Notes: generated from the letters alone by a model not told the origin. A stretch of 64,000 nucleotides of DNA from Photobacterium aquimaris (GCF_002954455.1 NZ_MSCC01000002.1:985440-1049439); one strand, 5' to 3'; shown: positions 18,026-27,855, counted from the first letter of the stretch. Numbers and translations are program-made.

Positions 18026-19408
18026 ATGAAATTAATTAAAAGTCTTGCTGCTATTGCTATTACTTCAGCACTATTAGGCGGGTGTAATAGTCATAATACG
18101 AATAGCGTTAAACCCGTGGCAAAGGATGTCACGATCGCTACCTTTAACCTGTCATTTGATCGCACTAGCTTTAAGCAACTCGTTGATGAAATGCAAACCT
18201 CTCCAGTTGAGCAACAAGCATTAGTCACAGGCTTTAATGACAATACTCTTACTCCAGAACAAAAACAAAAAGCCCTTAAAATTATTCAAATCCGTAACGT
18301 TGCTGCGATTATTCAAACCAAACGCCCTAATATAATTTTATTGGCTGAGTTTAATAATGACGGTAGTGGTGAAAATACTGCTGCACTAACAGGTTTCCAA
18401 GATAATTATCTCTCTATTGGTCAAAGTCCAAATAGTATTGATGGTGGTGATACGTTAGAACCAATCAAATACCCATTCTTTGAGAGCTATGCAACCAATA
18501 CGGGTTTAATGAGTGGCTTTGATCTTAATAACGATGGAAATGTAAATTCAGGGCCTAACGATGCATGGGGATTTGGTCTATATCACGGCCAATACGGATT
18601 TTCTCTGATGTCACAATATAAAATCGACAAAGCTAATACCCGTACCTTCCAAAACTTTAAATGGAAAGATCTTCCTTCAGCAGAAATGCCAAAAATCACC
18701 AATTGCAATGATACTGAAAATAAAATACCTGATGGTATGGCATGTGGTGATGATTGGTACACCAATACTGAATGGAATCATCTACGCTTATCATCAAAAA
18801 ACCACGTCGATGCACCAATTATTATTCCAACTGCTAATGGCGAGCAGACCATTCATATTTTGATGTCACATCCAACACCACCAGTATTTGATACGGTGAC
18901 TCAAAAAAATAAAATGCAAAACCGCGATGAGATTCAATTTTGGAATAATTACATTACCCACGGCGACTTTATTTACGATGATAACGGTACAACCGGTGGC
19001 CTTGCAGAAAATGAAAAGTTTGTGATTGTTGGTGATTTAAATGCTGATCCTTATGCTGGTGACGGTTACCGCCAAACGATTGAAAGCTTGTTAAACCATC
19101 ATCGTGTCAACCAAACAGCGACGGATGGTGAACTAACTCCTCGTAGTTTAGGGGCTGAAACTTGCTTTAGTGATGGTGAATGTCATCAAGATAACCCTTA
19201 TCCAAATCGTTTAACCAGTAACTTTGGTTTACAAGTCGACCATGCGATTCCATCCAATAATCTTAGTATCACTGATTCAGGTGTATATTGGCCTGCACAT
19301 GATGAACAAGGTCGATTACTTGTTAACGATACGCGCATTGGCAAAAAAGGCGCAGGAAAAGACATATCTTCAGATCACCGTATGGTATGGATAAAAGCAG
19401 CCTTATAA
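18026..19408 (+). CDS. Secreted lipoprotein of the endonuclease/exonuclease/phosphatase fold
   Basis: A 460-residue protein with a lipoprotein signal: hydrophobic stretch and lipobox LLGGC with Cys20. The mature part is an endonuclease/exonuclease/phosphatase domain: ATFNLSFDR near the start, IILLAEFNNDG (metal-binding Glu), VIVGDLNADP, VDHAIPS and the C-terminal DISSDHRMVW (catalytic His). The size and secretion match marine bacterial EEP lipoproteins that may act as extracellular phosphatases or nucleases. The substrate is not clear. A strong terminator follows at 19438-19467. Confidence 0.85.
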   Translation: MKLIKSLAAIAITSALLGGCNSHNTNSVKPVAKDVTIATFNLSFDRTSFKQLVDEMQTSPVEQQALVTGFNDNTLTPEQKQKALKIIQIRNVAAIIQTKRPNIILLAEFNNDGSGENTAALTGFQDNYLSIGQSPNSIDGGDTLEPIKYPFFESYATNTGLMSGFDLNNDGNVNSGPNDAWGFGLYHGQYGFSLMSQYKIDKANTRTFQNFKWKDLPSAEMPKITNCNDTENKIPDGMACGDDWYTNTEWNHLRLSSKNHVDAPIIIPTANGEQTIHILMSHPTPPVFDTVTQKNKMQNRDEIQFWNNYITHGDFIYDDNGTTGGLAENEKFVIVGDLNADPYAGDGYRQTIESLLNHHRVNQTATDGELTPRSLGAETCFSDGECHQDNPYPNRLTSNFGLQVDHAIPSNNLSITDSGVYWPAHDEQGRLLVNDTRIGKKGAGKDISSDHRMVWIKAAL

Positions 19409-19437
19409 GCCTGTTGGTATCTACCTTTATGTAAATT

Positions 19438-19469
19438 AAGGCACTTAGGTAAACAACTAAGTGCCTTTT
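19438..19469. terminator. Intrinsic terminator
   Basis: AAGGCACTTAG (19438-19448) pairs perfectly with CTAAGTGCCTT (19457-19467), followed by TTT. It lies between convergent genes. Confidence 0.88.
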
Positions 19470-19488
19470 AATTCAAACAAACTTGTAA

Positions 19489-19818
19489 TTAAAACAAACT
19501 TGGCTGAGGACTATGATCTGCACTTAGTGTCTCGATTAAAGTCACACCTTCAAAATGGACAATCCATGCCATATTGCTACGGGGAAATTCTTTTGCAATG
19601 GCTTTTTTGAGTTGCTTCAATAAGCCCACACTATCAAAAGTGAGTGTTTTATTATCGAAACCAAATTGCTTAAAGATAAAATAATCAACATCTTGCTTTA
19701 AGACCACAATACCGCGATCTTTTTTAAATGTTCTGGCTTCTATCGCCTCACCTGCCACCATATCAGTCAACGCTCTCTGAAAAGTATGATGCAATTGAGA
19801 AATATGAACTTTAGCCAT
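19489..19818 (-). CDS. Conserved-looking hypothetical protein, 109 aa
   Basis: I do not recognise this protein. It is a soluble 109-residue chain with mixed alpha/beta character, beginning MAKVHISQLHHTF, with no signal peptide, membrane segment or obvious motif. Codon use resembles its neighbours and it is bounded by a terminator on the downstream side, so it is probably a genuine gene with its own promoter. Confidence 0.7.
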   Translation of the reverse strand: MAKVHISQLHHTFQRALTDMVAGEAIEARTFKKDRGIVVLKQDVDYFIFKQFGFDNKTLTFDSVGLLKQLKKAIAKEFPRSNMAWIVHFEGVTLIETLSADHSPQPSLF

Positions 19819-20039
19819 GACGTACTCAACTTTACTTATAATATTAAAGATAATAATGCATCATAGAATGTTGTTATCGCTCGCCTCTATTCAATTATAA
19901 TTAACGTTAGTGTAAATAAGTCTTAAATGTTCATTATTTCAATTATCATCAAACAGTTATCGGTTAGTATTACTGTTGTTAACATGAATCGACATCGATA
20001 TAATTTGCATCTTTACCTTATTAAAAAGAGTTATTTATA

Positions 20040-20399
20040 ATGTCACGCTTTAGCCAATTTTTTCATGCCTACTGGAAGTTAATCAGCTTACTCATACTCA
20101 TTCTTATTACTGTTTTATCTTTAACACCGCAAGCTGAGTTACCTGTTGTTGCAGGCACAGATAAAACCCATCATTTCATTGCTTACGCTGCATTAATTTT
20201 TGCTGTTGCGTTTGTTAAACCTAAGCAATGGTTAATGATTACTGTTTTTTTCTTTTGCTGGAGTGGCGCTATTGAATTAATTCAACCTTACGTTAATCGT
20301 TATGGTGAATGGCTCGATCTGGCAGCCAATACGGGTGGATTAATCTCTGGCTTTATTGTGGCTAGAGCGATGGCTTATATTTGTCGAGCTACGTATTAA
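20040..20399 (+). CDS. VanZ-like family membrane protein
   Basis: A 119-residue integral membrane protein with four hydrophobic segments. The VanZ-family landmarks are SLTPQAELP after the first helix, DKTHHFIAYAAL, the GAIELIQPYVNRYGEWLDLAANTGG stretch spanning two short pieces, and a last helix. VanZ-like proteins are common in Gammaproteobacteria and their function is unknown; the name comes from a teicoplanin-resistance accessory. AAAAAGAG lies upstream of the ATG. Confidence 0.85.
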   Translation: MSRFSQFFHAYWKLISLLILILITVLSLTPQAELPVVAGTDKTHHFIAYAALIFAVAFVKPKQWLMITVFFFCWSGAIELIQPYVNRYGEWLDLAANTGGLISGFIVARAMAYICRATY

Positions 20400-20906
20400 T
20401 CCGTTAATTTCATCATTATTCATTCGATTCCCTGACCAATTGTTGACAAAAAAATGGTTATTTAGGTTTATTTTGTCTATATATAAATGACACTGTTTGT
20501 GACTCAGACAAGCAATATCGGCTGATAATTCAGCATATATTGAGTGAATAACACAATTAGAGCTAAATATAAGATTACTATTTTCAATGCTATTATTGTT
20601 CACATTTCAAACAGAAGAATAAAAATCACATTTAATCATATAGTTATAATTGGTATGTTATTTGACTGTAATAAAAAATCTGAGAGACATGAAATTCATT
20701 AACTTGAATTACATATAAAATGCGAGCAATATCCAAAAATTATACCTAACCGGAATTTGATGGTTCTATGTGCATCGTCATAATAAAAATGACTTAACGA
20801 AATGGATACTCAGTAGCATAGAAATCGCTAATTTGTTAATTCAATGTTCTTACAATCAACAACAAAACAAATAAAGCATTACTCAAAAGTAATGTGGGGA
20901 AAAAAA
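20400..20906. other. Upstream region of ktrAB
   Basis: About 500 bp with no gene I accept. A minus-strand frame at 20340-20603 overlaps vanZ and has low-complexity Asn/Ser-rich content. The region should hold the ktrAB promoter. I see no riboswitch-like structure. Confidence 0.4.
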
Positions 20907-21569
20907 ATGAATGCTGAAGATAAGCAGTTTGCTGTAATTGGCCTTGGCCGATTTGGTATGTCGTTATGTGAAGAGCTTAGCGAACGTGGAGCACAAGTAT
21001 TAGCCATTGACATCAATGAAATATGTGTTCGTCAAGCAGCAGATATTGCCACGCAAGCTGTTGTCGCTGATTGTTCAAACGAAGCTACCATTGCCGAACT
21101 AAAACTTGATGATTATGATTTAGTGATGGTTGCTATCGGTGACGATATCAATGCAAATATATTAACGACACTATTACTAAAAGATGCTGGTGTTAAAACT
21201 GTCTGGGTCAAAGCCAAAGATACCCCACATTGTAAAATCCTTTCAAAAATTGGCGCTGATAAAATCATAAGACCAGAACGTGATATGGGCATTCGTATTG
21301 CTCGCAACATGTTAGATAAACGTGTGTTTGAGTTTTCAGAGCTTGGCAGTGGCATTTCTTTAGCTGAAGTTGTCGTAACAGCACGTAATATGGGTAAACC
21401 TCTTTCACAACACCCTTGTGCAAACAGTGATGAAACCCAAGTGCTAGCACTTAAACGTGGCCCTGAAGTACGTAAAGCTCCTGATATGGACATGGAAATG
21501 CAAGTTGGTGATATTCTAATTATTACTGGTCCTGAAGATGTATTATCAGAAACATTAAGAAAGTTATGA
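20907..21569 (+). CDS. ktrA: KtrA, regulatory subunit of Ktr potassium uptake system
   Basis: A 220-residue RCK protein. The N-terminal Rossmann domain carries FAVIGLGRFGMSL (GxGxxG nucleotide site) and the acidic residue of LAIDIN; the RCK-C domain covers about 135-220. KtrA forms an octameric ring on the cytoplasmic face of the KtrB dimer and gates it by ATP/ADP binding. I choose ATG 20907, preceded by GGGGA, rather than the upstream frame start. The gene overlaps ktrB by four bases (ATGA). The pair is the Na+-dependent K+ uptake system typical of Vibrionaceae. Confidence 0.95.
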   Translation: MNAEDKQFAVIGLGRFGMSLCEELSERGAQVLAIDINEICVRQAADIATQAVVADCSNEATIAELKLDDYDLVMVAIGDDINANILTTLLLKDAGVKTVWVKAKDTPHCKILSKIGADKIIRPERDMGIRIARNMLDKRVFEFSELGSGISLAEVVVTARNMGKPLSQHPCANSDETQVLALKRGPEVRKAPDMDMEMQVGDILIITGPEDVLSETLRKL

Positions 21570-22933
21570 GTTTTATCCCTAATCGGGCAATGTATGTCCC
21601 AATAAAAACAGACAAGCGCAATAAACGTTGGTCTGAACCCAAAATCATTATCTTTAGTTTTTTGGCGATTTTGATCCCTGGTGCCATTTTATTAACCTTA
21701 CCGGTATTTTCTGTATCCGGTTTAAGTTTTGTTGATGCGCTTTTTACGGCAACGTCTGCGATTAGTGTTACAGGACTTGGAGTTGTTGATACTGGCACCC
21801 ACTTTACTACCAGTGGTAAAGTATTATTAATGATCTTAATGCAGATTGGTGGCCTTGGACAAATGACCTTATCTGCTGTTTTGTTATATATGTTTGGTCT
21901 ACGCGTTAGTCTACGCCAACAATCGCTAACAAAAGAGCAACTCGGGCAAGAAAAATTCACCAATATACGTTTACTGGTTAAACACATCATTATTTTCGTT
22001 ATTGTCTGTGAATTGATTGGTACATTTTTTCTATCATTGCGTTGGGTACCAATGATGGGATGGGATAAAGGCCTATTTACGGCTATTTTCCACTCAATAT
22101 CTGCGTTTAATAATGCTGGGTTTTCACTCTTCTCTGATAACCTAACTCAATATGTAGATGATCCTTTAGTGATTATTACTATTGCTATGCTCTTTATTTT
22201 AGGGGGTTTAGGCTTTACGGTTATTTCAGATTTACAACGTAATTCACATCGTGGTTTTCATTTTTTATCACTACATTCAAAAATAATGATTATTGCGACA
22301 CCAATATTATTACTTGTCGGTACAGTAATGATTTGGTTGCTTGAACACGATAATATGCAAACATTAGGTAGCTTAAACACTTCTGGTCAATGGCTTGCAG
22401 CATTTTTTCAATCAGCAACAGTACGTACTGCAGGCTTTAACAGTGTCAATATTGGTGCTTTTACAGAGCCTGGTTTACTAGTTCTGATGCTTTTAATGCT
22501 AATTGGTGCAGGTTCAACATCAACCGGTGGTGGTATTAAAGTATCGACCTTTGTTGTTGCAATTTTAGCAACATGGTCGTTTTTAAAGCAGCGAGATCGT
22601 GTCGTTTTATTTAAACGTACCATATCAAATCAAACAGTAACTAAATCATTGGCAATTATTGTAGTTAGTGGAATTGTTCTGTTGATAGCGATGTTTGCTT
22701 TAATGCTAACGGAAAAAGCGCCATTCTATGAAGTCATGTTTGAGACCATTTCAGCCTTTGCAACGGTAGGTGTAACAGCTGGTTTAAGTGCAACCCTTTC
22801 TGAACCAGGTAAATACATTATCATTGTGGTTATGATTATTGGTCGTCTTGGACCATTAACATTAGCATATATGTTGGCACGTCCAAAACCAACATTGCTT
22901 AGTTATCCTGAAGATAATGTTGCTGCTGGCTAA
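21566..22933 (+). CDS. ktrB: KtrB, Na+-dependent K+ transporter channel subunit
   Basis: A 455-residue membrane protein of the Trk/Ktr/HKT superfamily with four M1-P-M2 repeats. Selectivity-filter glycines are seen in SAISVTGLGVVD, SAFNNAGFSLF, ATVRTAGFNS and SAFATVGVTAG; the flexible gate loop of the third M2 is rich in Gly/Ser (IGAGSTSTGGGIK). Partner of the KtrA ring encoded just upstream with overlapping codons. Ends in a bidirectional terminator. Confidence 0.96.
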   Translation: MSFIPNRAMYVPIKTDKRNKRWSEPKIIIFSFLAILIPGAILLTLPVFSVSGLSFVDALFTATSAISVTGLGVVDTGTHFTTSGKVLLMILMQIGGLGQMTLSAVLLYMFGLRVSLRQQSLTKEQLGQEKFTNIRLLVKHIIIFVIVCELIGTFFLSLRWVPMMGWDKGLFTAIFHSISAFNNAGFSLFSDNLTQYVDDPLVIITIAMLFILGGLGFTVISDLQRNSHRGFHFLSLHSKIMIIATPILLLVGTVMIWLLEHDNMQTLGSLNTSGQWLAAFFQSATVRTAGFNSVNIGAFTEPGLLVLMLLMLIGAGSTSTGGGIKVSTFVVAILATWSFLKQRDRVVLFKRTISNQTVTKSLAIIVVSGIVLLIAMFALMLTEKAPFYEVMFETISAFATVGVTAGLSATLSEPGKYIIIVVMIIGRLGPLTLAYMLARPKPTLLSYPEDNVAAG

Positions 22934-22956
22934 TAGTTAGACTAGTTATAATTAAT

Positions 22957-23016
22957 AAAAAAGCGTGTTTCTGGTTATTTCTTTCTCTTGAAAGTATATA
23001 AGAAACACGCTTTTTT
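22957..23016. terminator. Bidirectional terminator between ktrB and ydcF-like gene
   Basis: AAAAAAGCGTGTTTCT (22957-22972) pairs perfectly with AGAAACACGCTTTTTT (23001-23016). T-runs on both strands make it suitable for both convergent genes. Confidence 0.88.
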
Positions 23017-23019
23017 ATA

Positions 23020-23679
23020 TTAATCTCGAGGAAGCTCAGATGATAAATGGTCATCAAATCCTACTGCAACGAGATGTTGATATGCTTGCCACACAGGTTG
23101 AGGGATAACTTGTTCAGTCGAAAAACCTAAAACCGGATAATGACGAATACGCTGTAAGTCTCCCACCATCACATTAATAGCATCACCATAGCTAATAACA
23201 TCATTAGCAAAATCATCAAACTCAATCGGCGGAGATGTTACTAAAGCCGTTTTCGTTGACCATAATTTTTCAAATGTTGCCAGTGTTCGACGCTCCATAA
23301 AGGGCTTTTGTACTAAAATAAATCGATGTGGATCAAGCTGCTTATCTTTTAACAACTCTCGCGTTTTTATAATATTATCACCCGTATTGGTCGCTTGTGA
23401 TTCAATATAAATACAGTTGTCAGGAACGCCCATTTCACGTGCTATATTCGCAAAATGTTCGGCTTCTGTGCATGGAAATAGACCTTGGGTAATTTCTCCT
23501 ACATTGCCAGAAAAAACAATATAAGGCGCATATCCTTGTAAAAAAAGCTGAGCTGCATACTCGGCAACTCTTACATCATTACTACAAAGTACAAATAAAC
23601 AATCACTTTTCACCAATGATTGATGTAACAAATGATAATCCCAAACAGTTTTAGCTGAACGATAAATGTTTGACGGCAT
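23020..23679 (-). CDS. ydcF: YdcF family protein (DUF218)
   Basis: A 219-residue cytosolic protein matching YdcF: CLFVLCSNDVRVAEYAAQLF, IVFSGNVGE, TNTGDNI and FILVQKPFMERR are family landmarks. YdcF of E. coli binds S-adenosylmethionine but its role is unknown. ATG 23679, preceded by AAAGGA, is preferred to a TTG two codons earlier. Two Fur-box-like sequences lie upstream (23714-23770), so iron control is possible. Confidence 0.85.
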   Translation of the reverse strand: MPSNIYRSAKTVWDYHLLHQSLVKSDCLFVLCSNDVRVAEYAAQLFLQGYAPYIVFSGNVGEITQGLFPCTEAEHFANIAREMGVPDNCIYIESQATNTGDNIIKTRELLKDKQLDPHRFILVQKPFMERRTLATFEKLWSTKTALVTSPPIEFDDFANDVISYGDAINVMVGDLQRIRHYPVLGFSTEQVIPQPVWQAYQHLVAVGFDDHLSSELPRD

Positions 23680-23713
23680 AAGCAATCCTTTGGTTATCTC
23701 AAATTCTTATTTC

Positions 23714-23770
23714 AATAATGATAACGATAAATTGTATATTGATAATATCAAAAATATCATTCTCATTATT
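23714..23770 (-). promoter_or_regulatory. Possible Fur-box pair upstream of ydcF-like gene
   Basis: AATAATGATAACGATAAAT (plus strand 23714-23732) and AATAATGAGAATGATATTT (minus strand of 23752-23770) each match about 13 of 19 positions of the Fur consensus. In AT-rich DNA such matches arise by chance, so this is tentative. Confidence 0.35.
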
Positions 23771-23944
23771 AGTAGTGTTTTGATTTTATTCGTTACCTCA
23801 CGCTACCATGAGCACCATCAATATACTACAGCTGAATAATACCAAAACCAATTAACCCGCTGTTACTTAAAAATGATCAAAAAAAATGGAATAAGTCTGC
23901 ACTTATTCCATTCTTTTAAGCAATACTTATAATGGTCGTATTGA

Positions 23945-24487
23945 TTAACGCTGCCACCATTCAGGCATAATCGAAATACTTGTACCATGTTGATCACTTA
24001 GCCAAGCTTGCTCGCTTTCAATCGTTAATTGTAACTGCATTGATCGCTCAACTAGCTGCTCCAAGCTCTTTAATTCCTCATCACGGATAAAGACTACTGA
24101 TACATTTTTTAGAGCACTGATCTTAGACTTATTTGCTTGCCACCATACAGGAGCGGCATGATCACCATAAGCATAAACAATCACTTTCTTAGCGCGATGT
24201 GATGCTTTACGAATACGTTTCTCATCAGGTAAACCTAACTCAACCCATAATTCAATTTCATCGACTAAGTTTTTAGTCCATAAATCAGGTTCTTCAGCAG
24301 AACTTACGCCTTTAGTAAATTGTAAGTCTGTATCCGCATTTAATCCCCATGCAAGCACTCGCAGCATAAAGCGCTGTAATGTTTCTGATGGGTGACAAGC
24401 AACAGTATGCTGACTATCAAGATAAACATGGCGATCCATGTCTGCTACGTTAATATTTACTTTGTATATAGTGGCACTGATCGCCAT
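23945..24487 (-). CDS. yaeQ: YaeQ family protein
   Basis: A 180-residue protein with the YaeQ hallmarks: MAISATIYKVNINVADMDRHVY at the N-terminus, then ETLQRFMLRVLAW, EEPDLWTKN and IELWVELGLPDEKR. YaeQ has a PD-(D/E)XK nuclease-like fold and was once proposed to act as an RfaH mimic; its cellular role is unsettled. ATG 24487 gives the standard N-terminus with AAGG eight bases upstream; the longer frame from 24544 adds 19 atypical residues. Confidence 0.9.
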   Translation of the reverse strand: MAISATIYKVNINVADMDRHVYLDSQHTVACHPSETLQRFMLRVLAWGLNADTDLQFTKGVSSAEEPDLWTKNLVDEIELWVELGLPDEKRIRKASHRAKKVIVYAYGDHAAPVWWQANKSKISALKNVSVVFIRDEELKSLEQLVERSMQLQLTIESEQAWLSDQHGTSISIMPEWWQR

Positions 24488-24582
24488 GGAAAAACCTTCA
24501 TGATTATAATCATTTTTAAATAACAATGTTCGCAGACCATACATTAGCTATGGCACACAAACACAAAAATACTGCTGACGTT

Positions 24583-24870
24583 TTAATCACTAAACAGCAT
24601 ATATAAAGAAGTATTCTGCTGAATCAAATCTTCTTTTTGCGCTTTGTTTAAACGTTTTTTAATTCGATACTCAAACTGCATTGCATCGCGTTTAGATTTT
24701 ACCTGTTGCGACCACATTAACGTTAAAGGACCTTTACCTTTAAGATATTTAGCCCCTTTCTTACTATGTTGATGTTCTTCAAAACGACGGTCAACATCTG
24801 TGGTAACACCACAATAAAGTGTCCCTTGTCGAGTACGTATAAGATAAACAAACCAAGGTATGGTAGCCAT
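24583..24870 (-). CDS. GIY-YIG nuclease family protein (UPF0213/YhbQ-like)
   Basis: A 95-residue single-domain GIY-YIG protein. FVYLIRTRQGTLYCGVT carries the first two strands, with YLI and YCG in place of GIY and YIG; the helix residue Arg and a late Glu (FEYRIKKRL) complete the active site, and AKYLKGKGPLTL is the UPF0213 signature. YhbQ-type proteins are linked to DNA repair. I use ATG 24870, because family members begin immediately before WFVYLIR; an upstream ATG at 24903 adds 11 hydrophobic residues. Confidence 0.88.
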   Translation of the reverse strand: MATIPWFVYLIRTRQGTLYCGVTTDVDRRFEEHQHSKKGAKYLKGKGPLTLMWSQQVKSKRDAMQFEYRIKKRLNKAQKEDLIQQNTSLYMLFSD

Positions 24871-24982
24871 AATAACAAGCCGTAAAACAAACAGGCTCAA
24901 CATTATAATGTTGAGCTATATAAACGATAACGCTGCACAAATACAGGCAGAGTAATCTACCAGTATTCGTAAATAATAGAAA

Positions 24983-25642
24983 CTATTCTGTCAATGATTC
25001 TAACATTGCTTGTAATTCAGTCAGTTGTAACTTTAATAGCTCAACATCTTGCTCTAACGCAATGATTCGCTCTTCATTAATTGTACTACTCGCAGTGGCA
25101 GACTTAACAGGAACATAATTATCAACATCGATCTCACCGCTCAGTAAATGCATATAACGGCAATCACGTTTACCTGATTCTTTTGGCAATTTAACAACAT
25201 AAGGCCCTTTTTCGTCTGAGACTAATTGTTCAAGTATTGATTCTGCTTCTTGCGTATCAGCAAAATCACACAAACGATTAGTACGTGTACGAATTTCACC
25301 TGCACTTTGTGGCCCACGTAATAGCAACACAATAATAGCGGCTAATTGTTGTTTATTAAATTGCAATGAGCCAAATTCAGTATTGCAAAAACGGTGTTGG
25401 AACTTAGAAACACGACTACCAAAACTTGATACATCGCGCACCATTCGCTTTTCTTTCAGCTCTTCTAACGTATCAAGTACCGTTGCTTCATCAAGTACCA
25501 TAACAGGCTCACGACTTGATTTTTGATTACATGCTGTCGTTAACGCATTGAGCGTTAAAGGGTATTGATCTGGAGTTGTAATTTCTTTTTCAAGTAAACA
25601 ACCAATCACTCGAGCCTGGTGTTCTGTTAATTGCATATCCAT
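24983..25642 (-). CDS. yceH: YceH/UPF0502 (DUF480) family protein
   Basis: A 219-residue protein with tandem winged-helix character. The UPF0502 landmarks are LTEHQARVIGCLLEKEITTPDQYPL at the N-terminus and LLRGPQSAGEIRTRTNRL in the second domain, followed by a coiled-coil-like C-terminal end. Its function is unknown. ATG 25642 has AGGA six bases upstream. Confidence 0.9.
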   Translation of the reverse strand: MDMQLTEHQARVIGCLLEKEITTPDQYPLTLNALTTACNQKSSREPVMVLDEATVLDTLEELKEKRMVRDVSSFGSRVSKFQHRFCNTEFGSLQFNKQQLAAIIVLLLRGPQSAGEIRTRTNRLCDFADTQEAESILEQLVSDEKGPYVVKLPKESGKRDCRYMHLLSGEIDVDNYVPVKSATASSTINEERIIALEQDVELLKLQLTELQAMLESLTE

Positions 25643-25824
25643 GATCATCCTATTCATTATTACCAAATAGCTTTAAAGTAAAAATACAGTATTAATATTC
25701 ATCACTCACAAAGACATTACTACAATACACTGTCAAAATACTCTTAGAAGACTAGCACATTTAGCTTTCGCAGCAAGCAGTTAGCTCATCAAATGCAATA
25801 ATCTTGACCAAAGACAAGTGAATA

Positions 25825-26799
25825 TTAGTTTTCATTATGGCTGATTAAGGAATATGGATATTCTGCTGTTACAAATTGATCACGACCATTATCTTTAGCT
25901 TGGTATAATAAAGCATCAACCGCTTGATATAAATTCTCAACCAATTCAAGTCCTGTTGGCACCCATGAAATTGCACCTTGGCTCACTGTCAACTGATTGC
26001 TAATTAACGAATTCTCATGTGGAATGGCAAGCTTAAAGATCTCATCTTTAAGACGTTGGCACTCTTTAATTGCCTGTTTTTCATCACAATTACAAATTAA
26101 TACAATAAACTCTTCACCACCATAGCGACCACAAACCTCCCCCGCGCGATTAAATATTTTGTTCAAACTTGTAGACAATAGTTTAAGACAATTATCTCCT
26201 TCAATATGCCCTTGGAAATCATTGAATAATTTAAAGAAATCGACATCTAGTAGGATAATTGTTAGCGGTAAATTGTTGCGTCCATGTAAGGCAATAAACT
26301 CTTTTAACTTTTGATCAAGATAACGTCGATTAGCAAGCTTCGTCAGTGGATCTTCATTTGCTTGTTCTAACAATAACTTATTTATTTTCTGTAACTGTAT
26401 CGTCGTATGTTCTAACCGTTGCCTCACAACAGCAATTCGACTCATTGCTTGAATTTTTGCGGCTAAAATAATCGCATTAACCGGCTTTACCAAATAATCA
26501 TCGCCGCCAACATCAATAGCTTTTGCGATAATATGAGGATCATCAAGACCGCTTAAAAATATCACAGGTACCCACTCTTGATATTGATGTCGAATTGTGT
26601 GAACTAATTCAATACCATTTTGTTCAGGCATTTCAATATCAATAAGTAACAAGTCGGGATTAAACTCTGAGTAATATCTCAATAGTTCTGCTCCTGATGA
26701 TACTGACTTAACAATATGACCAAGATTAGTTAAACATGCCGTTAAATATAACCGCTCACTAGCGACATCATCAGCAATTAAAATCCGCATCACTCCCAT
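25825..26799 (-). CDS. Response regulator with GGDEF domain (diguanylate cyclase)
   Basis: A 324-residue two-domain protein. The receiver domain (about 4-120) has the acidic pair DD near residue 10, phospho-acceptor Asp54 in LLIDIEMP and Lys105 in YLVKP. The GGDEF domain (about 150-315) has the intact catalytic motif GGEEF at 227-231. The site five residues upstream is RAGE (218-221) instead of RxxD, so product inhibition through the I-site may be weakened. It should make c-di-GMP when phosphorylated. No kinase gene is adjacent. Confidence 0.93.
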   Translation of the reverse strand: MGVMRILIADDVASERLYLTACLTNLGHIVKSVSSGAELLRYYSEFNPDLLLIDIEMPEQNGIELVHTIRHQYQEWVPVIFLSGLDDPHIIAKAIDVGGDDYLVKPVNAIILAAKIQAMSRIAVVRQRLEHTTIQLQKINKLLLEQANEDPLTKLANRRYLDQKLKEFIALHGRNNLPLTIILLDVDFFKLFNDFQGHIEGDNCLKLLSTSLNKIFNRAGEVCGRYGGEEFIVLICNCDEKQAIKECQRLKDEIFKLAIPHENSLISNQLTVSQGAISWVPTGLELVENLYQAVDALLYQAKDNGRDQFVTAEYPYSLISHNEN

Positions 26800-27013
26800 A
26801 TGAGATCCTTATACGATAGCAAGCATACAATATAAAACACATTGCATTGTTCGTGCCATATATTATGGATATAAAAAAATCCCTTAACAGCGTGATTACA
26901 CCATGACTATTTACTAAAATAAATTTTATTATCACTTTGATAATCATATATTGACATTTATCAGTAGGAATATAGGATTCCTCCTCTCAAAACACAATGC
27001 GTTAGGAAAAACT

Positions 27014-27466
27014 ATGTCTGAAATTAATAACAACGAAGAGCAAATCATCGAAGAGACAGTATTCACACTAGATGACTGTTCTCCAGAACTTCGCCAAGTA
27101 GTCAAATTTGAAGAAGTGCCAGCAGAGTTGATTGATATGCTTGTGAACGTTTATAAGGTATCAGAGCCTACTTCACGTGAAGCATGGAATACATTACCAG
27201 CCAGCGCACAAAATGTTTTGGATAATTTTGAGCAATTTCACTCTCTTGTTGCACTAAGCCAAAGTTACTCTGGTGTAGACTTCCTTGGTGAAATGCAAGA
27301 TACCAAATTCCCAGAAGATATGAGTGCTGAAGAACAAGCTGAATACAAAGCATCAATGCTTGATAAAGTACTGGTTAACTGTGTTAAAGATATGTGTAAG
27401 CAATTAAAGAAAGCTCGTCGCAACCCGCCAATGAAACGCGAGTTTACTGAAATTTTTCAAAAATAA
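27014..27466 (+). CDS. Hypothetical acidic protein, 150 aa
   Basis: I do not recognise the family. A 150-residue acidic, soluble protein rich in Glu at the N-terminus and basic at the extreme C-terminus (KQLKKARRNPPMKR). No signal peptide or membrane helix. ATG 27014 is preceded by TTAGGAAAA; an upstream in-frame ATG at 26951 is less likely. Clear downstream hairpin at 27494-27523 supports a real transcription unit. Confidence 0.75.
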   Translation: MSEINNNEEQIIEETVFTLDDCSPELRQVVKFEEVPAELIDMLVNVYKVSEPTSREAWNTLPASAQNVLDNFEQFHSLVALSQSYSGVDFLGEMQDTKFPEDMSAEEQAEYKASMLDKVLVNCVKDMCKQLKKARRNPPMKREFTEIFQK

Positions 27467-27493
27467 TTACGATTACAGCTATAAATAATATTT

Positions 27494-27523
27494 AAAGAAA
27501 GGGCATTAATGCTCTTTCTTTTA
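27494..27523 (+). terminator. Intrinsic terminator
   Basis: AAAGAAAGGGCATTAATGCTCTTTCTTTT folds into a hairpin with a T-rich end, just after the hypothetical gene ending at 27466. Confidence 0.75.
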
Positions 27524-27855
27524 TTTTAACAAGCATTCTCCTCCTCTGTTGGTCATAATTAAATCGAACAAATGTAAAAATCACGTCAATTTACATGATT
27601 CTTTGATAAAAAATCATACTCACCACATGAAAAGTGTTTAAATAGCATATTTTATTATTGTTATTGCTGATTAATAATATACTTATTAGCTAATTGTTTA
27701 TTATTACTATATGAATATTAATTTGGCATATTGTATTTTATGGTAATTATTAATATTATCTCAACAATTAGATATAGCTTTAACACCTATAAGTCATTTT
27801 ATAACTCTTTCATGATAGAATTGACAAACTAAAAATTAATATGTGAGGTTTATAA
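27524..27855. other. Intergenic region upstream of the ToxR-like gene
   Basis: About 330 bp of very AT-rich DNA with no gene visible. It should contain the promoter of the following regulator, whose ATG is preceded by TGTGAGGTT. Confidence 0.4.

Noticed and set aside
20340..20603. 87-codon minus-strand frame overlapping vanZ-like gene
   Set aside because: Asn/Ser-rich, overlaps a well-supported gene and lacks any family signature.
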